This document shows, one piece after another, positions 34,016 through 42,171 of a DNA stretch of 64,000 nucleotides (position 1 is the stretch's first letter; the number at the start of each line of letters is the position of its first letter). Under the pieces are notes generated by a model. The model made no database searches. It had not been told where the DNA came from and saw only the letters and a list, made by a program, of their open reading frames with translations. Origin of the DNA: JBEIHX01 sp040381075 (GTDB lineage Bacteria > Pseudomonadota > Alphaproteobacteria > Caulobacterales > Aquidulcibacteraceae); the NCBI GenBank assembly GCA_040381075.1, contig JBEIHX010000006.1:74639-138638 (forward strand). The letters run 5' to 3'. Both the position numbers and the translations under genes were made by a program.

Positions 34016-34559
34016 GCTCCCTATCGCTGCTCGCTCATGCGCTCGCGACCTCCGCGTGCAAGACTTGGTGTGCCCGCGCTCGTGCTGCTGCGCCGAAGAA
34101 TGCGGCGCCGAAGCCCGTGATCAAGCCCACCATAATCGCGCAGGCCGGCCTCCGTCGATGGCGCGCTCTTCTGACGCGAACTGCGCCGACGGGGGCGGCA
34201 TTCGGCGAAAGCCGCCGCGAAACCGTGTCTTGGTCGTGTTTCCGTCACGCTTCCGTTCCACCGTCAGGCGACTCGTTCCTCACTTACGCGCCTGCGGGAA
34301 GAGTCGACTTGGGACTATCTGGCGAGACCCTAGTGATGCTAAGAGCATCTGACGGGTTTGGGGATGCCCGCGTCGGTTTCTTTCCGAAGGGGGCGGCCGG
34401 AAACGGGCTGCGCTCTGCGTCTTTACGGCGCAGGGGGCGGTCTATAAGAGTCGCGGGCTTGCGCACGGCGAATGCGTTGGCCTGCGTCGTGAGATGGGAA
34501 GTTCTGTTGCGAGCGTGCACTGAGGCAGGGTGCGGCTCGGAAAGGGAAGGGGAGGTTTT
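34016..34559. promoter_or_regulatory. 544-bp divergent region before the TonB operon
   Basis: Separates aqpZ (minus) from exbB (plus) and must hold both promoters. The stretch 34330-34450 is locally less coding-like, but I cannot identify a Fur box or clear promoter hexamers. No gene of convincing quality lies here. Confidence 0.35.
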
Positions 34560-35399
34560 ATGGCTCTGCAAACGACTCCGGAAGGCGCCGGCGCCGCCGG
34601 CGCTTCGGCTGCTCCGATTGACGCGGCTGCGCCGCAGCCGGCGCTCGACAGCGCTGCGCTCGAAGCGCAAAAGGCGGCCGCTGCTGCGGACGCCGCCAAG
34701 GACGCCGGACACGGACAGGAATTGACCGTCTGGTACATGTTCTCGATCGCGCATCCGATCGTGCAAGGCGTCATGGTCATCCTGGTGCTGATGTCGATCG
34801 CTGCGCTCGCATTGCTCTTCGAGAAGGTCTATGTCTTCAGGAAGAACAATCGGCTTGTGAAGGGTTTCCGCGACCAGTTCCGCAAGGCCAAGTCGCCTGA
34901 GGAAGCCGCTGAACTGCTCGCCAAGCAGCCCAAAGGACCGCTCAAGACCCTCTTTGACGCCGGCATGGGCGAGGTCGCCAAGACCAAGGAGATGGGGCTC
35001 TACCTGCTGCGTGACGCACGCGATCATACGCTGGAACGTGTTCGCTCGGCGATGACGATCAAGCAGAACGAAGTGACCGAAGAACTGTCTGCGATGATGA
35101 CGTTCCTGGCGTCAGTCGGCTCCAACGCACCGTTCATTGGTCTGTTCGGCACCGTCTTCGGGATCATGAACTCGTTCATCGGGATCGTGAAAACTCAGAC
35201 CACCTCGCTGGTGTCGGTCGCCCCGGGCATCGCCGAGGCGCTTCTCGCCACCGCGATTGGTCTGGCCGCGGCCATCCCTGCGGTCATGATCTACAATTAC
35301 TCGGCGCGTCAGATCTCCCGCATCAGCGGTGCGATGGAAGACTTCACCTCCGAGTTTCTGTCTCTCGTGTCTCGCGACATGGACAAGAAAGGCGCCTAA
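34560..35399 (+). CDS. exbB: MotA/TolQ/ExbB-type proton channel protein
   Basis: 279 residues from the ATG at 34560, after AAGGGGAGG. A 50-residue Ala/Pro-rich N-terminus precedes three membrane helices; the family signature SVGSNAPFIGLFGTVFGIMNSF and the last helix GIAEALLATAIGLAAAIPAVMIYN are clear. ExbB forms the pentameric proton channel that, with ExbD, energises TonB. First gene of a four-gene operon ending in a strong terminator. Confidence 0.93.
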   Translation: MALQTTPEGAGAAGASAAPIDAAAPQPALDSAALEAQKAAAAADAAKDAGHGQELTVWYMFSIAHPIVQGVMVILVLMSIAALALLFEKVYVFRKNNRLVKGFRDQFRKAKSPEEAAELLAKQPKGPLKTLFDAGMGEVAKTKEMGLYLLRDARDHTLERVRSAMTIKQNEVTEELSAMMTFLASVGSNAPFIGLFGTVFGIMNSFIGIVKTQTTSLVSVAPGIAEALLATAIGLAAAIPAVMIYNYSARQISRISGAMEDFTSEFLSLVSRDMDKKGA

Positions 35400-35402
35400 C
35401 CA

Positions 35403-35867
35403 ATGGGTGCTAAGCTCTCGAGCGGAGGCGGCGGCGGACGTCGCGGCCTCGAAATCAGCTCCGAGCCGAATGTTATCCCGTTCATCGACGTGATGCTGGT
35501 GCTGCTCATCATCTTTATGGTGGCGGCGCCCATCGCGACGGTGGATGTCGAAGTCGAAATGCCGGATTCCCGGAACATTCCGGGCAAACGCCCACCCAAG
35601 CCTACCTATGTGACGCTGCAGCAACTCGACAATGGCCAGGTTCAAGCCTTCGTGATGAACGATCAGGTGGCCATGGAAGAGCTTGGGCAGCGCACCATGG
35701 AGGCGGTGAAGGTGAATGATCCTACTGCGGATAATCCGTACGAAGAGACTATCTACATCCGCGCGGACGGGGTTACGGAGTACCGGAACGTCATGCTTGT
35801 GATGAACCGGCTCCAGGACTCGGGCTTCACCAAGATGGGCCTCATGGCCCTCGACAAGCGACGCTAG
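35403..35867 (+). CDS. exbD: ExbD-type biopolymer transporter, copy 1
   Basis: 154 residues, three bases after exbB. A short basic Gly-rich N-terminus, one membrane helix with the proton-carrying Asp in NVIPFIDVMLVLLIIFMV, then a periplasmic domain. It is longer than E. coli ExbD and its periplasmic domain differs from that of the next gene, so the two copies are not recent duplicates. Confidence 0.92.
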   Translation: MGAKLSSGGGGGRRGLEISSEPNVIPFIDVMLVLLIIFMVAAPIATVDVEVEMPDSRNIPGKRPPKPTYVTLQQLDNGQVQAFVMNDQVAMEELGQRTMEAVKVNDPTADNPYEETIYIRADGVTEYRNVMLVMNRLQDSGFTKMGLMALDKRR

Positions 35868-35883
35868 GGCAGGGAGGAAGCTC

Positions 35884-36357
35884 ATGGGCGCCAAACTTGC
35901 CTCGGGAGGCGGAAAGAAGCGGGGACGCTACAGCGCCAACCCGGACCCGAACGTCATCCCGTTCATCGACGTGATGCTCGTTTTGTTGATCATCTTCATG
36001 GTGACATCGCCGCCGCCAACCACGGAGGTTCGTGTTCAGCTGCCGCCGCCAAATGCGCTGCAGCAGGTGACGGAGAACAAGCCAACCTTTGTCTATCTCC
36101 AGAAGACGGGCGATGGCGGGCTTGCCGCGTATGTCGATGAAAAGGAGGTTGCCTTTGAGGATCTGGGTGCGGCCGTGCTTGAGCGCGTTCCGTTCAACAA
36201 CCCAAATCCGAAGGACGGCAACATCTTCAAGGCGAAGATCTTCGTGCGCGCCGATCAGGGTCTCCAGTATCGGTACGTGATGGAAGGCTTCGACAAGATC
36301 CAGTTGGCGGGCTTTACCGACGTCGGCCTTGTGGCCGAAGACGCGCAAGTCAAGTGA
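35884..36357 (+). CDS. exbD: ExbD-type biopolymer transporter, copy 2
   Basis: 157 residues, 16 bases after copy 1. The membrane helix carries the same NVIPFIDVMLVLLIIFMV with the functional Asp; flanking sequence and the periplasmic domain (RVQLPPPNALQQVTENKPTF) diverge. Two ExbD proteins in one operon occur in several Caulobacter-like bacteria and may form a mixed dimer in the ExbB pore. Operon position argues for the same complex. Confidence 0.92.
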   Translation: MGAKLASGGGKKRGRYSANPDPNVIPFIDVMLVLLIIFMVTSPPPTTEVRVQLPPPNALQQVTENKPTFVYLQKTGDGGLAAYVDEKEVAFEDLGAAVLERVPFNNPNPKDGNIFKAKIFVRADQGLQYRYVMEGFDKIQLAGFTDVGLVAEDAQVK

Positions 36358-36368
36358 GGGCCTGAACC

Positions 36369-36986
36369 ATGGTCCGTTTCCGTATGATCGCGTTCGCGGC
36401 GGCCCTGGCGATCTGGGGTTTCCTGGGATGGGCGTTCATGTCCATTAAGGCGGGTAATGCGCCTGAATGGATTGAAGATTCCATCCTGGTGGAACTCCTG
36501 CCGCCGCCGCCGCCTCCGCCACCGCCTCCACCGCCTCCTCCGCCGAAGGAGCGGTCACCGCCGCCGCCGATCGTGCAGCGTCAGACGCCACCGGTCGCCG
36601 TTGAAACGCCGCCTGTCTATGTCGAGACACCGGTCGCCGCCGTTGCGCCGCCAGCGCCAGCGGTTGCTCCGCCTCCGGCCCCGCCTCCCCCGCCCGCTCC
36701 GCGGGGACCGACGCGTGGTCCGAAGGAAGTGCGTCCGTTCGACGTCGGCCGGGCCTATCCTCCCTCAGCGTTGCGACGCAACATTGAAGGCGAAGTTCGC
36801 GTCCGGGTGACGATCGGCACCGACGGTGCGGTTGCGAACATCGAGATCCTGTCGGCTGAGCCGCCAGGGTACTTCGAGGAAGCCGTGCAGCGGGAAATCC
36901 GGCGCATGCGCTGGGAGCCCGCCCTGAATGATGGCGATCCGGTCGAGGGGGCTAAAAACCTGACGATCAAATTCCGTCTTCAGTAG
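36369..36986 (+). CDS. tonB: TonB energy transducer
   Basis: 205 residues. An N-terminal membrane anchor (about 7-28), a long proline-rich spacer with a run of fourteen Pro (43-56) and further Pro-Ala/Pro-Val stretches, then the C-terminal TonB domain from YPPSALRRNIEGEV with FEEAVQREIRRMRWEPA. TonB spans the periplasm to open outer-membrane receptors using energy from ExbBD. The usual SxxxH motif of the anchor helix is not seen, which is a departure from E. coli TonB. Confidence 0.92.
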   Translation: MVRFRMIAFAAALAIWGFLGWAFMSIKAGNAPEWIEDSILVELLPPPPPPPPPPPPPPPKERSPPPPIVQRQTPPVAVETPPVYVETPVAAVAPPAPAVAPPPAPPPPPAPRGPTRGPKEVRPFDVGRAYPPSALRRNIEGEVRVRVTIGTDGAVANIEILSAEPPGYFEEAVQREIRRMRWEPALNDGDPVEGAKNLTIKFRLQ

Positions 36987-37008
36987 GTCAGCGACAATCC
37001 TGCGAGAG

Positions 37009-37036
37009 GGCCGCCGGGCGTTCCGGCGGCCTTTTT
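37009..37036 (+). terminator. Rho-independent terminator of the TonB operon
   Basis: Perfect 9-bp stem GGCCGCCGG (37009-37017) and CCGGCGGCC (37023-37031) with loop GCGTT, followed by five T. It lies 23 bases after the tonB stop. Confidence 0.93.
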
Positions 37037-37170
37037 CGTTTGTGGGACCGGATTTGTAGGATTTGAGAGGCTTGTCGTGCCGGGAAGGCCAGCAGAACTG
37101 GCGGCAGGGCTTGCAAGGTATGGCTATTGTTGGGCGTGCAGACTGAAAGGGTGCGCCTCATTCGCTTTGA

Positions 37171-37225
37171 CTGGCATGGGGATCTCACCCCAAATGGCCG
37201 CCAGGGCTGATGATCGAACGGTCTT
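37171..37225 (+). promoter_or_regulatory. Candidate fluoride riboswitch (crcB motif)
   Basis: Directly before crcB the RNA can fold as GGGG-ATCTCA-CCCC (37178-37191), then AAA and a short hairpin closed by GCC/GGC, then CTGATGATC. This resembles the fluoride aptamer layout: P1 hairpin, CAAA joint, second stem ending GGGCTGATG, and a pseudoknot between the first loop (GATC) and the GATC after CTGAT. The crcB ribosome site and ATG follow within a few bases, so control of translation is plausible. The match is by eye. Confidence 0.55.
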
Positions 37226-37229
37226 AAGG

Positions 37230-37610
37230 ATGCTGCACTGTCTTCTGATTGGCCTTGGAGGGGGGCTTGGGGCCATATGCCGACACCTTGCCGGACTTGC
37301 CGCAGTGCGCGCCTTTGGCCCAGACTTCCCATGGGGAACGTTCTCGGTCAACGCGGTCGGCGGGCTCGCCATGGGGATTCTGGTGGGCGCCCTGGCGCGG
37401 TTCGACCCTGCCCATGCACAGGAGTTACGACTGTTTCTCGGGGTGGGCTTTCTGGGGGGATTCACGACATTCTCCGCGTTTTCGCTTGAGACAGCGCGCT
37501 TGATCCAGACCGACGATCTCGCACGTGCGGCATTTTATGCCGTCGCCTCGGTCGTTGTGAGTATCTGCGCTGTGTTTGTAGGGCTTGCCGTGATGCGGTC
37601 GTCCACCTGA
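37230..37610 (+). CDS. crcB: Fluoride efflux channel
   Basis: 126 residues with four membrane helices. CrcB/Fluc signature: GGGLGAICRHLAGL, PWGTFSVNAVGG with the conserved Asn, and GFLGGFTTFSAFSLE with the Phe box and the Thr-Thr-Phe-Ser motif. Fluc channels are dual-topology dimers that let F- leave the cell. The ATG at 37230 directly follows TAAGG, closer than usual, but the candidate riboswitch upstream ends there. The upstream in-frame extension belongs to the leader. Confidence 0.93.
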   Translation: MLHCLLIGLGGGLGAICRHLAGLAAVRAFGPDFPWGTFSVNAVGGLAMGILVGALARFDPAHAQELRLFLGVGFLGGFTTFSAFSLETARLIQTDDLARAAFYAVASVVVSICAVFVGLAVMRSST

Positions 37611-37684
37611 CGTGCGCGGACCGCGACAGCCGGGCGGCGGCTTGCTAAGACCAAGCTCAGGCCTCCCTTCTTCCGCCGGACCCA

Positions 37685-38683
37685 ATGCGCGCTGTCTTGA
37701 ACATTCCTGTCGCCACGAAGGACGGCGAAAGCCGCCTCGATCGCTGGCTGAAGCGTCGCTTTCCAGCGCTGAAGCAAAGTCAGATCGAAAAGTTATGCCG
37801 CACCGGCCAAATCCGCATCGATGGCGGGCGGGCCAAAGCAAGCGACCGCGTCGCGCCCGGACACATAATCCGTGTACCGCCCTTTGAGGCGCACGATGAT
37901 CAGCCAAGGCCTGGAGTGGCGAAACTGTCCGCACAGGACCGCGCCTTGATCGAGCGGATCACACTCTATGAGGACGACGACATTCTCGTTCTCAACAAAC
38001 CTTTCGGCGTCGCCACACAGGGAGGCTCGCGGACCCAGCGTCATATTGACGGTCTGCTGCTTGGCCTGGCGGGGCCTGATGGGGAGCGTCCCCGGCTGGT
38101 TCATCGACTTGATCGCGACACAACTGGCGTTCTTGTCACGGCCAAAACCCCTGCGGCGGCCGCCGCGCTGGCCGGCTCCTTTCGGACCCGCAAGACGCTG
38201 AAGATCTACTGGGCCGTTACGGCAGGGGTTCCCAAACCTCTGGTCGGAGAAATCCGTGGCTGGCTCAAAAAAGACCAAGGACCAAACGCGGCCGATCGTG
38301 AGCAGGTCCGCACTGCCCGCCATGGCGAAAAAGACGCACTGTTTGCAATCACCGACTATGCGGTCATCGCCAATGCCGCTCAGCGGGCAGCCTGGGTCGC
38401 CCTGAAGCCTGTCACGGGGCGCACCCATCAGCTGCGATTTCACATGGCTGAGAGCGGGGCCGCCATCGTCGGCGATCCCAAGTACAAAGGTGCTGCGCCG
38501 ACGCCGCCCGGCCTTGAGCAGTGCCTTCACCTGCATGCCCGGGCCATCGAGTTTCCCCACCCCTCGACCGGCAAGTCGGTGCGGATCGTCGCTGAGATGC
38601 CGGAGCACATGGTGCATGCCTTCGATCATCTTGGGTTCGACGAGAACGACGCGCGTGATCCGTTTGAGGGCTTCAGGCGCTGA
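37685..38683 (+). CDS. rluC: RluC/RluD-type 23S rRNA pseudouridine synthase
   Basis: 332 residues. The N-terminal S4 RNA-binding domain (SRLDRWLKRRFPALKQSQIEK) is followed by the RluA-family catalytic domain with VHRLDRDTTGVLV, whose Asp is the nucleophile, and KPVTGRTHQLRFHMA near the end. The large size and S4 domain fit RluC or RluD rather than RluA. A gap of 74 bases separates it from crcB; whether they share a transcript is unclear. Confidence 0.92.
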   Translation: MRAVLNIPVATKDGESRLDRWLKRRFPALKQSQIEKLCRTGQIRIDGGRAKASDRVAPGHIIRVPPFEAHDDQPRPGVAKLSAQDRALIERITLYEDDDILVLNKPFGVATQGGSRTQRHIDGLLLGLAGPDGERPRLVHRLDRDTTGVLVTAKTPAAAAALAGSFRTRKTLKIYWAVTAGVPKPLVGEIRGWLKKDQGPNAADREQVRTARHGEKDALFAITDYAVIANAAQRAAWVALKPVTGRTHQLRFHMAESGAAIVGDPKYKGAAPTPPGLEQCLHLHARAIEFPHPSTGKSVRIVAEMPEHMVHAFDHLGFDENDARDPFEGFRR

Positions 38684-38685
38684 GC

Positions 38686-38704
38686 CTGCGCTGGATCAGC
38701 GCAG
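38686..38704. terminator. Candidate bidirectional hairpin between rluC and the CpeT-like gene
   Basis: A perfect 7-bp stem CTGCGCT/AGCGCAG with loop GGATC lies at the convergent stops of the two genes. There is no clear T run, so it is a weak call. Confidence 0.4.
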
Positions 38705-39367
38705 CCGCTTAAAGCGATAGGCGGGTCCGCCCGGCGCCTTGAACGCAAATGCGCCGCTTTCCAGCTGCCCTGCCTCGGCATAGGTGAGCCACCCTGGCTC
38801 GATCGTGATTGAGGCCGAGACCCGCATGCGGCGACCTGACTGTGCGGTGATCAGGCAGGTTTGCGGATCTATCTCGCCATGCCACACAGCCGATCCAATC
38901 TGATGGAATGCAAGACTGCAGCCTGAAGGGTAACCGATCAGGTCTGCCGGTGTGAGCCCGAGGAATGCATCGCGCAAAAGGGCCCTTCCCGCGAACCGCT
39001 GGGGCTCGCGCAAGGTGTAAAAGTCCATTCTCCAGGCTGCATCCGCCTGACGGGCGAACGTCCAGACACGCTGACGGCTGATCGGGCCATCCGGCCCCTG
39101 GCTGCGCCATTCCAGATAATAGACGCGCCCTTCAATCGCTGGCGCCTCGATCTTCGCGAACAGTGCGTCCTGCAGGTCAATCCAATCGTAGGGATGACCA
39201 GCGGCGGGTGGTCGTTTGAGCGCCGCCGGAGCGTCCGCGTACTGGTCTGCGTTGGAGTAGCGCCCATCCAGCCACTCGAACGGCGCTCGAGCGGGATCAG
39301 GCCGTGAGGCGCAGCCGGCTGCGATGGCAAGGACAGCAAGGCTCGCCGGGATTGGCCGCACGCTCAC
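38696..39367 (-). CDS. CpcT/CpeT-family lipoprotein
   Basis: 223 residues from a GTG that overlaps the stop of the upstream amine oxidase gene (GTGA). The signal sequence ends in IAAGC (Cys19). The body follows the CpcT/CpeT pattern: LDGRYSNADQY, YYLEWR, ISRQRVWTF, GYPSGCSLAFHQ, GEIDPQTC and a final GGPAYRFKRLR. In cyanobacteria this fold attaches phycobilins to phycobiliproteins; relatives in non-photosynthetic bacteria have unknown roles. No phycobiliprotein gene is near. Confidence 0.82.
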   Translation of the reverse strand: MSVRPIPASLAVLAIAAGCASRPDPARAPFEWLDGRYSNADQYADAPAALKRPPAAGHPYDWIDLQDALFAKIEAPAIEGRVYYLEWRSQGPDGPISRQRVWTFARQADAAWRMDFYTLREPQRFAGRALLRDAFLGLTPADLIGYPSGCSLAFHQIGSAVWHGEIDPQTCLITAQSGRRMRVSASITIEPGWLTYAEAGQLESGAFAFKAPGGPAYRFKRLR

Positions 39368-40785
39368 TGGACCGCCGCCAGGACTTCACTCGCTGCGCGC
39401 TCGCCGGTCTCCAGAGCCCCCTCCATCCCGGTGGCGATGTCGCTCGTATGTTCGCCTGCCCAATGCAGCCGGGCGCACGGAGCGGCGATCTTGCCGGCCC
39501 ATGATGCGATCTGGCCTGGCGCATAGTGCATATAGGCGCCGCCGGTTTCGGCAGTATCGCTGGTCCAGCGGATCACCCGTGCGAGGCGAACCTTGCCCTT
39601 CGACGCCGGCCGCAGCGCTCTGAAGCGAGACTGCGCCCAGGCTTCGATCGCCTCATCGCTTTTGCCCGCGACCACCCCTGCGCCGTCGCCATCAAGCCAT
39701 AGCCGCACAAGCCCCGTCGGCGATCCCTGATCGTCCCGTACCGCAAAGACGCGTTCGATGTCGCTGTCAGTCCACATGTCTGGCGCCAGGCCGTCCGCCT
39801 CCCAATAGGGTGTCTCAGTATACAGATAGACATGGGCGATCTGGGTGTAGGCCATCATCCGTATGGCTGAAGCCTGCGGTGCGGTGAGCGGTGCATCCAC
39901 TCGGATGCGCCGCAGTGCCGGGTAGGGTATGGTAGAGATTGCGTGCGGCGCCCGCCAGGTACGTCCGGAACGGCTTGTCACGCTGACCCCCTTGGCGTCG
40001 GCGACAATCGCCGACACTGGTTCGTTCAGGATCACCGCGGGCCCCAGACTTTGCGCCATGGCCTGCGTCAAGCTTTCAGACCCGCCTGCAATGTCTTCAG
40101 CGGGGCCGAGTGCACGATCCTGGGAGTACAGCGTGAGCGAACGAAATGCGTTCACCATGGAGTATGTCGCAAGTCTGTTGGCGTTAAGGCTGCGGTCGGC
40201 AAACGCCAGTGCGCGCTCGTCGAATCCCTGCGCCCGCAGGAACACTTCAGCAGACTGATCGACTGCAAGCCCCGCAGGCCCGCTCCAGTCTGTCACATCC
40301 TGAAACGGATTCGCGCGCGTCGCGGCCGCCATGAACAGGCGCGAGGGCGCAATTGCACGCAGCCCCCCCGTGAGAGGGTTCACCGACGCGGTTGGCCAAT
40401 CCGCCGCCCGCATCAGCACGCCCTCAACGCTGAGAACATCGCCGAAGGTTGAAGCCGGGGGCGCACGGAGTTGGATGCCAAGCGCTTTGGCCTCGGCGCG
40501 CAGCCGCGAATAGGTCTGGCCGACCTGTGTGCCGCCAGCCTCGGGTCTGCCCGGGAGATCTGTCAACGTCATCAGCCGCCCGCCCGCGCGCGCCTGGGCT
40601 TCAAGAACGATCACCAAGAGCCCCGCCGCGCTCAGATCGCGCGCTGCCCGCAGGCCCGCAAGCCCGGCTCCAAGGATCAGAACATCGGCGTCCTTTGAGC
40701 CGCGCGCGCACCCAGCGCCGGCTCCGCCGATGGCGAATGCGCCCCCTGCGAGCAGCCCGAGGCTGGTGCGGCGGTTCAGCGTCAT
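39364..40785 (-). CDS. Flavin amine oxidase, probable Tat lipoprotein
   Basis: 473 residues from the ATG at 40785, after GGGAG. The N-terminus NRRTSLGLLAGGAFAI ends GAGC, combining a twin-Arg motif with a lipobox. The FAD fold follows: VLILGAGLAGLRAARDL and EAQARAGGRLMTL, and the C-terminal LHWAGEHTSDIATGMEGALETGERAA, the second FAD-binding region of monoamine oxidases. Export in folded state through Tat is expected for a flavoprotein. It is translationally coupled to the CpeT-like lipoprotein. Substrate unknown. Confidence 0.87.
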   Translation of the reverse strand: MTLNRRTSLGLLAGGAFAIGGAGAGCARGSKDADVLILGAGLAGLRAARDLSAAGLLVIVLEAQARAGGRLMTLTDLPGRPEAGGTQVGQTYSRLRAEAKALGIQLRAPPASTFGDVLSVEGVLMRAADWPTASVNPLTGGLRAIAPSRLFMAAATRANPFQDVTDWSGPAGLAVDQSAEVFLRAQGFDERALAFADRSLNANRLATYSMVNAFRSLTLYSQDRALGPAEDIAGGSESLTQAMAQSLGPAVILNEPVSAIVADAKGVSVTSRSGRTWRAPHAISTIPYPALRRIRVDAPLTAPQASAIRMMAYTQIAHVYLYTETPYWEADGLAPDMWTDSDIERVFAVRDDQGSPTGLVRLWLDGDGAGVVAGKSDEAIEAWAQSRFRALRPASKGKVRLARVIRWTSDTAETGGAYMHYAPGQIASWAGKIAAPCARLHWAGEHTSDIATGMEGALETGERAASEVLAAVQ

Positions 40786-40801
40786 GGCGTGGCTCCCTGG
40801 G

Positions 40802-42052
40802 TCAGATCGCGCCGTCCCGGCGCAACGCCGCTCGCGAACCTGCATCCAGGCCAAGCACGCGCTCAAGCACGTCATCAGTGTCCTGTCCCAGCGCTGGCGG
40901 TGCGCAGGCGATCTGCGGCGGCGTTGCTGAAAACTTGATCGGGCAGGCGCTTGCGCGAACCGTTCCGATATCGGGGCGCGACATTTCAGCGATCATGGCG
41001 CGATGAAGCACCTGCGGATCCTTGAAGACGTCATCGATGGAACTGATCGGTCCGCATGGAACGCCAGCAGCTGCAAGGACGTCTATCCAGTCGGCGGTGC
41101 TGCGCTCCGCCATCGCTGCGGCAATGGCGCTGACCAGAGCCGCGCGGTTCGCCACCCGGTCTGCGCTCCCTGCGAAGCGGGCGTCCTCGATCAGGGGCGC
41201 CAGGTCCGCAACCCTGCAAAAGTTCGCAAACTGTCCGTCATTGCCAACGGCCAGAACGATGTGACCGTCGGCAGTTCGAAACACCTGATAGGGCGCAATG
41301 TTGGGATGGGCATTGCCGAGCCGGCCCGGCGTCAATCCAGCGAAATGGTTGGTCGCTTGGTTCGCCAGCATCGCGACCTGAGAATCGAGCAGCGCCATGT
41401 CTATGTGCTGACCCTGCCCGGTCGCTTCGGCGTGACGCAGCGCCGCCAGGACACCGGCGGTTGCATAAAGCCCTGTGAACAGATCGGCGACGGCCACCCC
41501 GACCTTCATGGGTTCCGCGCCAGGCGCGCCGTCGGGCTGGCCGGTGATGCTCATCAGACCGCCCATGGCCTGAATCATGTAGTCGTAGCCCGGCCGCGCT
41601 GAATAGGGGCCGGTCTGACCAAACCCTGTAATCGAACAATAGACGATGGCGGGATTAATTGCTGCGATGGCTGGATAGTCCAGATGGTATTTCGCCAGTC
41701 CACCGGCCTTGAAGTTCTCAACCAGGATGTGGCTTGAAGCGGCCAGACGACGCACCAGGTCCTGGCCGTCCGGACGGGTGAAATCGATTGTGACGGAGCG
41801 TTTGTTGCGGTTTGCGGCCATGAAGTATGCCGCATCGGAGCGTTCTCCTGCAGCAGTCGTGTAGAAGGGCGGGCCCCAGGTGCGTGTGTCGTCGCCTTCG
41901 CCCGGTCGTTCAATCTTGATCACCTCAGCGCCGAGATCGCCCAGCAGCTGCGTGCACCATGGCCCGGCGAGGACCCTCGATAAATCAAGCACCCGCACGC
42001 CGGTCAGGGCAGACCTGCGGCCCTGCGGCGTGGCTTGCCCCTCGAACTCCAT
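40802..42052 (-). CDS. CaiB/BaiF (family III) CoA-transferase
   Basis: 416 residues from the ATG at 42052. LTGVRVLDLSRVLAGPWCTQLLGDLGAEVIKIE is the family's N-terminal signature, and Asp157 in RPGYDYMIQAMGG is the residue that forms the acyl anhydride. These enzymes move CoA between carboxylic acids. It lies 16 bases upstream of the amine oxidase start on the same strand and is divergent from the TRAP genes, which import carboxylates, so it may activate the imported acid. That link is inference. Confidence 0.92.
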   Translation of the reverse strand: MEFEGQATPQGRRSALTGVRVLDLSRVLAGPWCTQLLGDLGAEVIKIERPGEGDDTRTWGPPFYTTAAGERSDAAYFMAANRNKRSVTIDFTRPDGQDLVRRLAASSHILVENFKAGGLAKYHLDYPAIAAINPAIVYCSITGFGQTGPYSARPGYDYMIQAMGGLMSITGQPDGAPGAEPMKVGVAVADLFTGLYATAGVLAALRHAEATGQGQHIDMALLDSQVAMLANQATNHFAGLTPGRLGNAHPNIAPYQVFRTADGHIVLAVGNDGQFANFCRVADLAPLIEDARFAGSADRVANRAALVSAIAAAMAERSTADWIDVLAAAGVPCGPISSIDDVFKDPQVLHRAMIAEMSRPDIGTVRASACPIKFSATPPQIACAPPALGQDTDDVLERVLGLDAGSRAALRRDGAI

Positions 42053-42171
42053 TGCGCCCACCCTTGATCCGCCCCTGGCCAGACTTCCGCCCCGCGCCTG
42101 GACATGGTCTATGTTTATACGATGTGCGGCGTGCCGGAAGCGTCTGGTCGTCGCAGCGACGGAGGCGCGAA

